NCBI RefSeq assembly: GCF_947503855.1
Contig: NZ_CANNFF010000010.1
Coordinates: 1-64,000 of the forward strand
DNA length: 64,000 nucleotides
Origin: an uncultured Polaribacter sp.
GTDB lineage: Bacteria > Bacteroidota > Bacteroidia > Flavobacteriales > Flavobacteriaceae
Direction: 5' to 3'
Shown here: in pieces, positions 27,223 to 35,837 of the stretch
Layout: each line of letters starts with the position of its first letter
How positions within the stretch are numbered: the stretch's first letter is position 1
Position numbers and translations under genes: made by a program
The notes under the pieces: generated by a model
Told to the model about the DNA's origin: nothing
The model's input: the letters and a program-made list of their open reading frames with translations, nothing else
Database searches by the model: none

Positions 27223-27244
27223 ACACCTCAACAAAAAACATACA
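27223..27244 (-). promoter_or_regulatory. Shared laminarin-locus operator, copy 3
   Basis: Same 22 bases as at 4544-4565. On the minus strand the core reads TGTTTTTTGTTGAGGTGT. It lies between the regulator gene and susC, upstream of the -7 element. Confidence 0.75.
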
Positions 27245-27371
27245 TCGTAAAAAAAACAGTTGAAAAACTTTAAAATACTAATAATAAGTAAAGCAAAGCA
27301 CTTTGTTGAAAAATTAAAAAAAAGAGTCTTGTTGTGGTATTGTTGTGGTAATAAATAACTTTGTATTGGAG

Positions 27372-30179
27372 TTACAATTCTAAGATATAACTTGTTAGGT
27401 TAGCATCGTGCGGCAAGTTCATTTTTTTTCTTAATCGATATCTTTTTACTTCTACACTTCTTGGTGAAATATTAAGTAATGGAGCTATTTCTTTTGAGGA
27501 AAGATTTAATCTAAGATATGCACATAACCTTAAATCGTTTGGTGTTAAATTTGAATGTTTGTCTTTAACTTTTTTTAAGAAATTTTTATCTGCATTATTA
27601 AACGCTTCTTGAAACATTTTCCAATCATCAGAATTATTTAAGTTTTTGTCTATAATTTTAATAACCTTAGTAATATTTTTCTGACCACCTTCAACCAATT
27701 CTGTTTTTATGGTACTTAAGAATTCATTTTTCTTAATCATATTCATTGTTGATGAAGCTAGTTCTCTGTTTTTACTTTCTATATCGTTTCTAAGTTTATC
27801 GTTATTTAATTTAATAATTTGCTGAGAACTTTCTAATTCTTTTAATTCAGATTCTTTTTTTGCTTTTTCTAATAAATCTTCTCTTTGTTTTTTGTAATAC
27901 CTTTTAGATGCTACATGAACTGTATAAAGTGCTAATAGCGCTAAAAATATATACAAAGCAATAAATGCGTTAGATAAATACCAGGGTCTTTTAATTGTAA
28001 AATTAAATTCTGCTATATTATTGCTAAGCTTACCTCCTATAATTGCCCTAACTTTAAGTTTGTAACTACCGTAAGATATATTTTCAAATAAAATAGAATT
28101 TGCCGTAGAAGGTTCACTCCAACTTTTATTTAAACCCTCTAATTGGTATTGATACTTTGTAATTCGTATTTTTTCGAAATTAGGTACACTAAAAGAGAAC
28201 TCTAAATTATTAATATTGTTATTTAATGTTATCTTTTTAGATAAATGTAAGGGTGTTTTATTTCCATCTCTAGGAAAACTTTTTATTGAATTTAAATAAA
28301 CATTAAAATCTTTTGGTTCAACATAACTATTTAAATCTAATTCTAAATAACCATTAGAGGTTCCTATCAAGTAAACATCATTGTTTAGTTGAATTATATT
28401 TTCGTAACCATGTGCTGCCTTAGGTATATTTTCTGAAATAAAAATTGTATTAATTTCTGGTTTACTGCTTAATTTACCAGGAGTTAAGTATCTAATATTA
28501 TCTTTAGCAAAACACCAGACTTTTTCACTTGAATTATTATGAATTAATTTTGCAGATACAAATGATTTCTTTGCAATAAGCTTGCTAAAAATACTATCTT
28601 TAATAAAGGTATCTTTCTTTTTACTGTATATAAACACTCCCTTTTTATTAGCATATAATATGTTGTTATTATAATTTATAATACTAGAATGTGCGCTTTT
28701 TTCTAAAGATTTTTCTTTAATAACCTTTGTAACTTCAGTGTAATCTTTATTTAAAGTTAACCTGAAAACCCCTTTATATTCGTGATTTACAAATAGTGTG
28801 TTTTTATTAGCTAAAACTATATATTTACTAGAATTATTAAAACCATCTATTCTATTTTTAAAAGCCCACTTTACTCCTTGTTTTTTTAAAATATACAAAC
28901 CATCATAGGCACCTAACAGAATGGTATTATCATCTATTTTTAGTAAATCCCAAGTACCTTGATTACTAAAAAAGTTTTCTGCTGTATTATTTTTAATTAA
29001 GAAAGCTCCAGAATCGTGACCACAAAATAGTATGTTGTCTATAATTTTTAAATTCCAAACTTGACCCTGGGTATTTTTTATAAATTGAAAAGGTTTATTA
29101 GAATTTAATTCCCTGTAAAAAAGTCCTTGATTAGTTCCTAAATATAATGTTTTATTATAAACGATAGAAGTATAAATTGTACCTAAAAAATCACTTTTTT
29201 TAGTATAATTTTTAAAATGAGAATTGTTATTGATACAATTAAGCCCATTATCTAAACCTAGCCAAATATTATTATCAATATCCTCAAAAACAGATAGTAT
29301 TGTATTATTACTTAAACCAGTACTTTGATTTATTTTATAAGTTTCGTTTCCTTCTTCATCCAAATGTATTAAACCATTAGAAATAGTTCCTAAAGCAAAA
29401 CTTTTATCTTTTAATTGATACGTACTATAAATTGTTTTGTCTTTTAAAAAATCATCAGAAGTAATTTTCCATTTTTTTGGAATTTTATTATTCAATAAAT
29501 AGAAACCATTTTTTTGAGTAATAAAAACTAAACCATTTTTGTTATTAAAAATATTAACGATAAAATTATCTTTTATAATAGGATGATTGGAAACTAATTT
29601 AGAAGCACCATTTTCTATTTTAAAAAGACCTCTTTTATCTTCCTGAAAATAAATTACATCATCTACTTTAGCAAAGCAATTAATCTTACTTCTAGAATTT
29701 ATAACTTTTACAAAATGAGTTTCTAAGTTGTATAAGTAAATTCTTTGTAGAGATTTAAAAAGCATCCAACCATCAATCTCGATAATAGTCCAGATTTGTT
29801 CATCTTCTAACATTTCTATGTTTTGCTCTTTTACTATAGAGGTAAAACTTAAAACACCAAAACTATCTTTTTCCCAATAACCAAAATCTCTAAAAAATCC
29901 TGTAAACACTTTATTATTGAAACACTTAACAGATCTCATTATTGTTTCATTAGGTGTTGGATATAAATTCCAATCAGCACCATTATATTCTAGTAGACCT
30001 TTATTATTGGCAACATAAATATATTTATTATCAGATTGTGAGATATTCCAATTTTGATTTTCAGCTCCATAAACATCTGTTGTAAATGAGTTTATAATTG
30101 GTAACTCTTGTGAAAAATTGATAGACACAACAAGTAAAAGAAAAGATACTACACAGATACTTTTTTTTAGAAACGCCAT
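27372..30179 (-). CDS. Membrane-bound sensor with Reg_prop propeller, Y_Y_Y domain and LuxR-type HTH
   Basis: A 935-residue one-piece sensor-regulator. It has a signal peptide (1-23); a long run of two-component-regulator propeller repeats (about 30-600; NKYIYVANNKGLLEYNG, NNIWLGLDNGLNCINNN, KTLYLGTNQGLFY); a Y_Y_Y Ig-like domain (about 645-730; YQLEGLNKSWSEP, YGSYKLKVRA); one transmembrane helix (about 736-757); a cytoplasmic coiled coil (about 760-825); and a C-terminal HTH (about 877-935; LTPNDLRLCAYLRLNLSSKEIAPLLNISPRSVEVKRYRLRKK would be its span). There is no histidine kinase or receiver domain, so ligand binding in the periplasm must reach DNA through one chain. It lies directly upstream of the laminarin susC in the same direction and is its likely activator. 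Confidence 0.9.
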   Translation of the reverse strand: MAFLKKSICVVSFLLLVVSINFSQELPIINSFTTDVYGAENQNWNISQSDNKYIYVANNKGLLEYNGADWNLYPTPNETIMRSVKCFNNKVFTGFFRDFGYWEKDSFGVLSFTSIVKEQNIEMLEDEQIWTIIEIDGWMLFKSLQRIYLYNLETHFVKVINSRSKINCFAKVDDVIYFQEDKRGLFKIENGASKLVSNHPIIKDNFIVNIFNNKNGLVFITQKNGFYLLNNKIPKKWKITSDDFLKDKTIYSTYQLKDKSFALGTISNGLIHLDEEGNETYKINQSTGLSNNTILSVFEDIDNNIWLGLDNGLNCINNNSHFKNYTKKSDFLGTIYTSIVYNKTLYLGTNQGLFYRELNSNKPFQFIKNTQGQVWNLKIIDNILFCGHDSGAFLIKNNTAENFFSNQGTWDLLKIDDNTILLGAYDGLYILKKQGVKWAFKNRIDGFNNSSKYIVLANKNTLFVNHEYKGVFRLTLNKDYTEVTKVIKEKSLEKSAHSSIINYNNNILYANKKGVFIYSKKKDTFIKDSIFSKLIAKKSFVSAKLIHNNSSEKVWCFAKDNIRYLTPGKLSSKPEINTIFISENIPKAAHGYENIIQLNNDVYLIGTSNGYLELDLNSYVEPKDFNVYLNSIKSFPRDGNKTPLHLSKKITLNNNINNLEFSFSVPNFEKIRITKYQYQLEGLNKSWSEPSTANSILFENISYGSYKLKVRAIIGGKLSNNIAEFNFTIKRPWYLSNAFIALYIFLALLALYTVHVASKRYYKKQREDLLEKAKKESELKELESSQQIIKLNNDKLRNDIESKNRELASSTMNMIKKNEFLSTIKTELVEGGQKNITKVIKIIDKNLNNSDDWKMFQEAFNNADKNFLKKVKDKHSNLTPNDLRLCAYLRLNLSSKEIAPLLNISPRSVEVKRYRLRKKMNLPHDANLTSYILEL

Positions 30180-30376
30180 AACTAGATAATGTTTGGTTAA
30201 AAAACAATATAACTAAATAAAAATCAATTATTTATAAAAATAAAGTATAAAAATGTATAGTTTATTTTTTTGTGAAATTAGTTTTTATATCATAAAAAAA
30301 CAAACTAAATGTAACTATTATTTTAAATTGTAACTAAAAATATTTTAATTTTAATTACATTTATAAAAAATTTTGA

Positions 30377-30565
30377 ATGAATTTTATTAAAAAAATAGGC
30401 ATTTCTAACCTCTTGATGTTAGTGTTATGTGCACTTATTATTATTGCTGCAGAATATCTTTTTTTATCGGGCGATAAATTACATGGTATATTTTTAGGTC
30501 TTTGGGTACCCACCCTATTAGGTGTTATGATTTACCTAAAACTTGTATACCGTGAACGCAGATAA
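30377..30565 (+). CDS. Small two-helix membrane protein
   Basis: A 62-residue protein with a short basic N-terminus and two hydrophobic helices (about residues 9-30 and 36-55) separated by FLSGDKLHGIF. The C-terminus is basic (KLVYRERR), giving a hairpin with both ends inside. I recall similar tiny proteins in flavobacterial genomes but no function. It lies alone on the plus strand between the two large loci and overlaps the next small gene by 14 bp, suggesting translational coupling. Confidence 0.6.
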   Translation: MNFIKKIGISNLLMLVLCALIIIAAEYLFLSGDKLHGIFLGLWVPTLLGVMIYLKLVYRERR

Positions 30566-30659
30566 TATTATTTTTTACTTTTCAGTTTTTGTAGTTATTT
30601 GCGTAATTATTTGGGCAATTTTTATGATTAAAACCTTTGATAATATAGATGAAAATTAA
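30552..30659 (+). CDS. 35-residue single-helix membrane protein (GTG start)
   Basis: A short frame starting GTG at 30552, inside the end of the previous small gene. It encodes NADNIIFYFSVFVVICVIIWAIFMIKTFDNIDEN after the initiator residue, listed here in pieces: a polar start (NADN), one hydrophobic helix of about 22 residues, and an acidic tail (DNIDEN). The overlap with the preceding gene, the ideal transmembrane length and the charged ends favour a real micro-protein, but there is no homology evidence. Its stop overlaps the convergent GH97 stop by 4 bp. Confidence 0.45.
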   Translation: MNADNIIFYFSVFVVICVIIWAIFMIKTFDNIDEN

Positions 30660-32776
30660 TTCGTTTTTTTTATACTTATTGCCAAACCACCACCTGCTGC
30701 TAAATTTAACTTCATTTTAGTTTCTTTAGTAACTGTTAACGTTTCAATAGCAATATCTAAAGGATTGTTATTCCAATGAGCATTTTTACCATCTTTGTAA
30801 ATGATCGCCTCGTATTTTATATTATTTTCTAAAAAACTAAAATCTATTTCAATTTCCCTAGAATTTTCATCAGTTATGCTTCCTAAAAACCAATTATCCG
30901 TTTCACGCTCTTTTCTAGCAATTGTAACAAAATCTCCAACTGAACCATTTAAAACCTTTGTTTCAGACCAATTTACACCTACATCTTTTATGAATTGTAA
31001 TGGTTTGGGATTTGCCTCATAATGTTCAACTAGATCTGCTGTCATTTGAACAGGACTATAAATAACAACATACAAAGCTAATTGTTGTGCTAAAGTTGTA
31101 TTTACCTGATTGCCGTCTTTATACTCATTAAACTTGATATTAAAAATACCTGGTGTAAAATCTATGGGACCAGCTAACATTCTTGTAAACGCTACAATTG
31201 GTAAATGTTCTGGCGGATTTCCTCCATCTGAAGACCAAGCATTAAATTCTTGTCCACGTAAACCTTCTCTAGATATGATATTTGGATATGTTCTTCGTAA
31301 ACCAGTTGCTTTTATAGGTTCATGTGCGTTTACAGCCACTTGAAATTTTGCTGCTTTTATGGCTGCATTATTATATTGATTTACCATGAATTGCCCATGA
31401 TGAAATTCGCCTTTTGGTAAAATTTTACCTACATAACCAGATTTAACCGTATGCATGCTATATTTCTGCATAAAAGCATAAGCTGTATCTTGTTGTTTTT
31501 CATAGGTTTTAGTGGCTGCAGAAGTTTCATGATGCATAATAATTTGAACCCCCTTAGATTTTGCATAAGAAGTTACTTCATCTAAATCATAATCTGGATA
31601 TGGAGTTACAAAGTCAAAAACTCCTTCTCTATCTTCAAAACCAATCCAACGTTCCCAACCTGTATTCCAACCTTCAACCAAAACACCGCCAATATTGTTT
31701 TTTGCAGAAAAATCTATAAATCGTTTTACATTTTCTGTAGTTGCTCCATGTTTTCTATGAGCTTTACCTGTGTCTTTCCATTTTCCATCAACCATTTCCA
31801 TTCCATAATCCCAAGTAGATTTTCCTAAATGCATTTCCCACCAAACCCCTGTATATTTCATTGGTGTAAACCAAGAAACATCACCTAATTTGTTAGGCTC
31901 GTTTAAATTGACAATTAAGCTAGACGCAATTAAATCTGGTGCATTGTCTGTTATTTGAATGGTTCGCCAAGGTGTTTTAAATGGTGCTGTTCTTTTTACT
32001 TTATAGTCTGTATTTTTAGAACCAACCAAATTGCTTGTAAAACTTAGTTTTTCTGTATCCACTTTTAAAGTCATACCCGCATAATCGACCAAAGCTGCTT
32101 CATGAAAACTTAAATGAACACCCTCTTTGCCCACCAAAGTTACTGGTGTATTTACAGCATTTTCTGGAATACTAGTTTGTGCTAATGCTTCATTTACTTT
32201 ATAGTTTAAAGCGTCTATTTCAGATAATTTTGTAGTACTATACAGATGCTCGTAAATATCCCAATCTCCAGGAATCCAAAAGGTTTTGTAATCTTCTGTT
32301 AAATTGAATTCTGTTTTTTCATCTGTTATAAAAACTTCTCTTACATTTTCTTGTTCTGGAAAATCGTATCGAAAACCAACACCATCGTTATAAACTCTAA
32401 AAATTACATTTACTTTTCGTTTTAAATCTGCAATTTCTTCTAACTGAACAGTTACTTCATTATAATTATTAACAACATTTAACTGCTCTCCCCAAGGCAT
32501 TTGCCATGTGTTATTTACTTCTACAGGTTTTTTTACTACCGCTTTAAAACCTTTGTTTAAAGAAGGCATGTTTTTAAAATTAAAACCAATATAAGAGGTA
32601 TCTATAATAGTTTTTTCTTTGAATTTTACTACATAAGAAAAAGCTCCATCTTTTGGCGATAATTGAAAACTTACTGCAATATTTTCGTCTGGAGAGGTTA
32701 TTTGTGATGATTTTACGCTACAAGACGCAAATATTATCACAAAAAACAATATCATTAAAACTACTTTTTTCATCAT
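30656..32776 (-). CDS. GH97 alpha-glucosidase, SusB-like
   Basis: A 706-residue lipoprotein (Cys19 in FASC). It has an N-terminal GH97 beta-supersandwich (about 25-280), a catalytic TIM barrel (about 290-590) and a C-terminal beta domain. The glutamates of the inverting SusB-type enzymes are visible: Glu417 (MHHETSA), Glu486 (NAHEPIKATG), Glu504 and Glu510 (SREGLRGQEFNAW). This points to hydrolysis of alpha-1,4 and alpha-1,6 maltooligosaccharides in the periplasm. It is the last gene of the ten-gene operon. Its start shares one base with the stop of the GH13 gene before it, so translation is probably coupled. Confidence 0.94.
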   Translation of the reverse strand: MMKKVVLMILFFVIIFASCSVKSSQITSPDENIAVSFQLSPKDGAFSYVVKFKEKTIIDTSYIGFNFKNMPSLNKGFKAVVKKPVEVNNTWQMPWGEQLNVVNNYNEVTVQLEEIADLKRKVNVIFRVYNDGVGFRYDFPEQENVREVFITDEKTEFNLTEDYKTFWIPGDWDIYEHLYSTTKLSEIDALNYKVNEALAQTSIPENAVNTPVTLVGKEGVHLSFHEAALVDYAGMTLKVDTEKLSFTSNLVGSKNTDYKVKRTAPFKTPWRTIQITDNAPDLIASSLIVNLNEPNKLGDVSWFTPMKYTGVWWEMHLGKSTWDYGMEMVDGKWKDTGKAHRKHGATTENVKRFIDFSAKNNIGGVLVEGWNTGWERWIGFEDREGVFDFVTPYPDYDLDEVTSYAKSKGVQIIMHHETSAATKTYEKQQDTAYAFMQKYSMHTVKSGYVGKILPKGEFHHGQFMVNQYNNAAIKAAKFQVAVNAHEPIKATGLRRTYPNIISREGLRGQEFNAWSSDGGNPPEHLPIVAFTRMLAGPIDFTPGIFNIKFNEYKDGNQVNTTLAQQLALYVVIYSPVQMTADLVEHYEANPKPLQFIKDVGVNWSETKVLNGSVGDFVTIARKERETDNWFLGSITDENSREIEIDFSFLENNIKYEAIIYKDGKNAHWNNNPLDIAIETLTVTKETKMKLNLAAGGGLAISIKKTN

Positions 32777-34431
32777 TATTTCTTTTCTAATAAGACTATG
32801 TCAAACTCTGAGTTAAATTTTACTTTTCCATCAACTACTTTTACGGTTTGTTTCGAATAAAAATCATGGAGCTCATCGCCATTTTTAAAAACAGACGAAA
32901 CATCTATGATTACATTTTTGTTATTAAAATTAAGCCCAACAACAACTTTATCTTCTCTATAGATTCTAGAAAATACAAGTTCGTTTGTAACTTGAGAAAT
33001 TAATTGATGTTTCCCAGCACCTATAGCTGGATGATTTGCTCTAAACTGGCCTAGCTTTTGCCAATGGGTATGAATTTGTTGTGTTTGAGGATCTGTTTTT
33101 AAATTTTCCCAATTCATTAACGAGCGTAAATTAGCATCACCTACTGCACCTTCTACAATTAATTCTCTTGCATTTTCATCACCATAATAAACCTGAGAAG
33201 TTCCAGGAGTTAACAACAACATAGTCGCTGTTTTAAAAGGCATATTTCTTTCTCTATCAAAAGGTTGCCCATCATCATGAGAAGACATGTAATTCAATAT
33301 ACCATAGTTTTTTAAATCAGTTTGTAAAATGGAATCATAACGTTGAAATACATCTTTTTGAGCCATTTGTTTGACATTCCATTTTAACTCAAAATTAATT
33401 AAACTATTAAATGCTTTGTCAAAATAGTTGACTTTTTTATCACCAAAATCAAAAGCTTTACCTGCTGAAATTCCATAATTATAAACTTCGCCTACCAAAT
33501 AAAAATGGTTATCATCTAAAACTTTATCTGGATTATTTTTTTTGAACATTTCAAAAGCATAATCACACTCAACTTTAAACTCTTGCCAAACAAATTCTTC
33601 TGTATGCTTTACAGTATCTACTCTGTAACCGTCAATTCCGAATTCTGTAATGTAATCTGTTAACCATTTCATGATGTAAAAACGAGGAGCTCTCGGGTAA
33701 CCAGTTCTTTTAAAAAAGGCATCCAACTCTTTCACTTCTTGTTCATAGCGTCCTTCAGCTTTCCATTTTGCAACTAGTTGTGGGGGCAATGCCACATTTT
33801 CGTTACTTTCTGTTTTAATGTCTGGTAAATTTTTAACCAATGTACAAGTTACTGTATTTTTATAATTATCGTAAGTACATTGTGGTTCAGTTCTCACCCA
33901 ACTAGAAGGCCAAACAGGGTCTTTTTCTGTTACAGGACCTGTGTGATTAATTACTGCATCTAACAAAATTCGAATTCCTTTTTTGTGTGCTTCAGCTACC
34001 AGTTCTTTAAGGTCTTCTTTGGTGCCGTAATTTGAATCGATATTTGTCCAATCTTTGGCCCAATAACCATGATAACCATAAGAAATACCAGTTCCTTCAT
34101 CTGTAGCTCCATGAATTTGCTCTACAATTGGCGTCATCCAAACAGCATTAATACCAAGGTCTGTAAAGTATCCTTCTTTAATTTTTTTCGTAATTCCTTT
34201 GATATCTCCGCCTTCAAAACCTCTTAAAGTTCCTGTTTTTTTTGTTCTATCGTAACTTATATCATTCGTTGTATCACCATTATTAAAACGATCTGTCATT
34301 AAAAAATACACGTTTGCACCTTCCCAAACAAAAGCTTGGTTTTGGTTTTTACTTTCTTCACTTTTATCTGATTTTTGTTGTTTACAACTGAAAAAAAGTG
34401 CAATACTTGCTAATAAAAATATTTTTTTCAT
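32776..34431 (-). CDS. GH13 alpha-amylase-type lipoprotein (first of three in a row)
   Basis: A 551-residue lipoprotein (Cys16 in FFSC). It has the full GH13 set: LLDAVINHTG (region I), nucleophile Asp272 in GIDGYRVDTVKHTE, acid/base Glu315 in YLVGEVYNYG, and Asp386 in MSSHDDGQPF, with a large B-domain/insertion (about 165-255) carrying two cysteines and a C-terminal beta domain from about 470. The start GANVYFLMTDRFNNGD with a nearby calcium-type loop is alpha-amylase-like. It would act on maltodextrins in the periplasm or on the outer membrane. It lies 8 bp from the preceding GH13 gene and shares a base with the GH97 gene. Confidence 0.92.
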   Translation of the reverse strand: MKKIFLLASIALFFSCKQQKSDKSEESKNQNQAFVWEGANVYFLMTDRFNNGDTTNDISYDRTKKTGTLRGFEGGDIKGITKKIKEGYFTDLGINAVWMTPIVEQIHGATDEGTGISYGYHGYWAKDWTNIDSNYGTKEDLKELVAEAHKKGIRILLDAVINHTGPVTEKDPVWPSSWVRTEPQCTYDNYKNTVTCTLVKNLPDIKTESNENVALPPQLVAKWKAEGRYEQEVKELDAFFKRTGYPRAPRFYIMKWLTDYITEFGIDGYRVDTVKHTEEFVWQEFKVECDYAFEMFKKNNPDKVLDDNHFYLVGEVYNYGISAGKAFDFGDKKVNYFDKAFNSLINFELKWNVKQMAQKDVFQRYDSILQTDLKNYGILNYMSSHDDGQPFDRERNMPFKTATMLLLTPGTSQVYYGDENARELIVEGAVGDANLRSLMNWENLKTDPQTQQIHTHWQKLGQFRANHPAIGAGKHQLISQVTNELVFSRIYREDKVVVGLNFNNKNVIIDVSSVFKNGDELHDFYSKQTVKVVDGKVKFNSEFDIVLLEKK

Positions 34432-34439
34432 AATTTAAT

Positions 34440-35828
34440 TTATTTAACAAAGACTTTATAGCTCCAAGGCGCTAAAGTTAATTTTGTATTTTGATTTAAG
34501 TTTACTTTTTCTGATGAATTAAAGTCAGTATAATCCCCTTCAAAAAGAGATTCTTTAAAAGTGATTTCTTTTTGGTTTTTTGAAAAATTAAAAACAGCGA
34601 AAACTTTGTCTTTTTCATTTTGACGGACAAAACTCAATACTTCAGTTTCATGATTATTTGGAATTTTTATCATTGTTGCACCCCATTTTGCATGCCACAA
34701 AGCTGTATTCGATTTTAGTAAAGCAAAAAGTTTTTTGTACAAATTACCTATTTCATGCTCTTTCCATTGTATAGGATCTTTTTCAAAAAACTCCAATCTT
34801 TTTGTGTTTCCTGCTTCTTGACCATTATAAATCAGTGGCATTCCATCACCAACAACAGATAATGCAATAGCCGCTTCTAAACCTTCTCCAAATTGCTCGT
34901 ACATGGTTCCTTCCCAAGAATTTTTATCATGATTACTTACAAAAGTCATACGAATACTATTTTTGGGGAAAAATCTTTCGTTCCAAGAATAATAAATGTA
35001 TAATTGATTTACGTCCGCTTTTCCCATACAAATATTATGGAGTTTTTCATTCCAATCCCAAGCATAGGTCATATCAAAAGCTTTAGCATGTAAATCTCGA
35101 GACTCCCATTCTCCTAACATAAAAATAGGCTTTATAGCATCTAACTCTTTACGAACATTGTTCCAAAAATCAAGAGGAACAAAACCTGCGACATCACATC
35201 TGTAGCCATCAATATCTACTTCTTTTACCCAATATTTTAAGGCTTCTGTCATGTATTTTCTTACTCCTGATTTGTTATAATCTAAATCTATTATATCTGA
35301 CCAATCCCACCAAGGTGTAGGTCTAAAATCGCCTTTGTAATCTTTTGCATACCATTCTGGATGTTTTTCAACTAACTCATTATCCCAAGCAGTATGATTG
35401 GCAACCCAATCTAAAATCACATACATTCCTAACTTATGAGCTTCGTTTACAAAGTTTTTTAAATCTTGAAACGTACCAAATTCAGGGTTTATACCATAAT
35501 AATCCTTTACAGAATAAGGACTTCCTAAAGTTCCTTTCCTATTTTTTTTACCTATCGGATTTATGGGCATCAACCATATAATATCAACCCCTAACTCCTT
35601 TATTCTTGGTAATTGAGTTTGTGCTGCTTTAAAAGTACCTTCTTCTGAAAATTGTCTTGTATTTAACTGGTAAATAGTGGCATTTTTACTCCATTCAGGA
35701 TGTGTAACTTTTACATATTCTTTGGGTTGATAAGGATCTGAATCCTTAGAATTTGACTGTTCTTTTTCTGTGTTCTTTTGACAACTTACTATTGATATAA
35801 AAGCAAAAAGTAAAAAAATATTTTTCAT
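34440..35828 (-). CDS. GH13 lipoprotein (second of three)
   Basis: A 462-residue lipoprotein (Cys16 in IVSC). GH13 motifs: VILDWVANHT (region I), nucleophile Asp212 in IDGYRCDVAGF, acid/base Glu240 in FMLGEWESRD, and Asp301 in FVSNHDKNSW. It has a short B-domain (about 145-180, with WWDWSDIIDLDY) and a C-terminal beta domain from about 385. It is the shortest of the three and distinct from its neighbours, so the cluster is not a recent tandem duplication. It is probably a maltodextrin-active amylase; chain-length preference cannot be read from sequence. Operon spacing is 8-9 bp on both sides. Confidence 0.92.
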   Translation of the reverse strand: MKNIFLLFAFISIVSCQKNTEKEQSNSKDSDPYQPKEYVKVTHPEWSKNATIYQLNTRQFSEEGTFKAAQTQLPRIKELGVDIIWLMPINPIGKKNRKGTLGSPYSVKDYYGINPEFGTFQDLKNFVNEAHKLGMYVILDWVANHTAWDNELVEKHPEWYAKDYKGDFRPTPWWDWSDIIDLDYNKSGVRKYMTEALKYWVKEVDIDGYRCDVAGFVPLDFWNNVRKELDAIKPIFMLGEWESRDLHAKAFDMTYAWDWNEKLHNICMGKADVNQLYIYYSWNERFFPKNSIRMTFVSNHDKNSWEGTMYEQFGEGLEAAIALSVVGDGMPLIYNGQEAGNTKRLEFFEKDPIQWKEHEIGNLYKKLFALLKSNTALWHAKWGATMIKIPNNHETEVLSFVRQNEKDKVFAVFNFSKNQKEITFKESLFEGDYTDFNSSEKVNLNQNTKLTLAPWSYKVFVK

Positions 35829-35837
35829 AATAATATT

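Noticed and set aside
27306-27348. Tandem TTGTTGTGGTA repeats as extra operators
   Set aside because: They share only a short GTTG..G core with the 22-bp motif and lie far from the -7 element.
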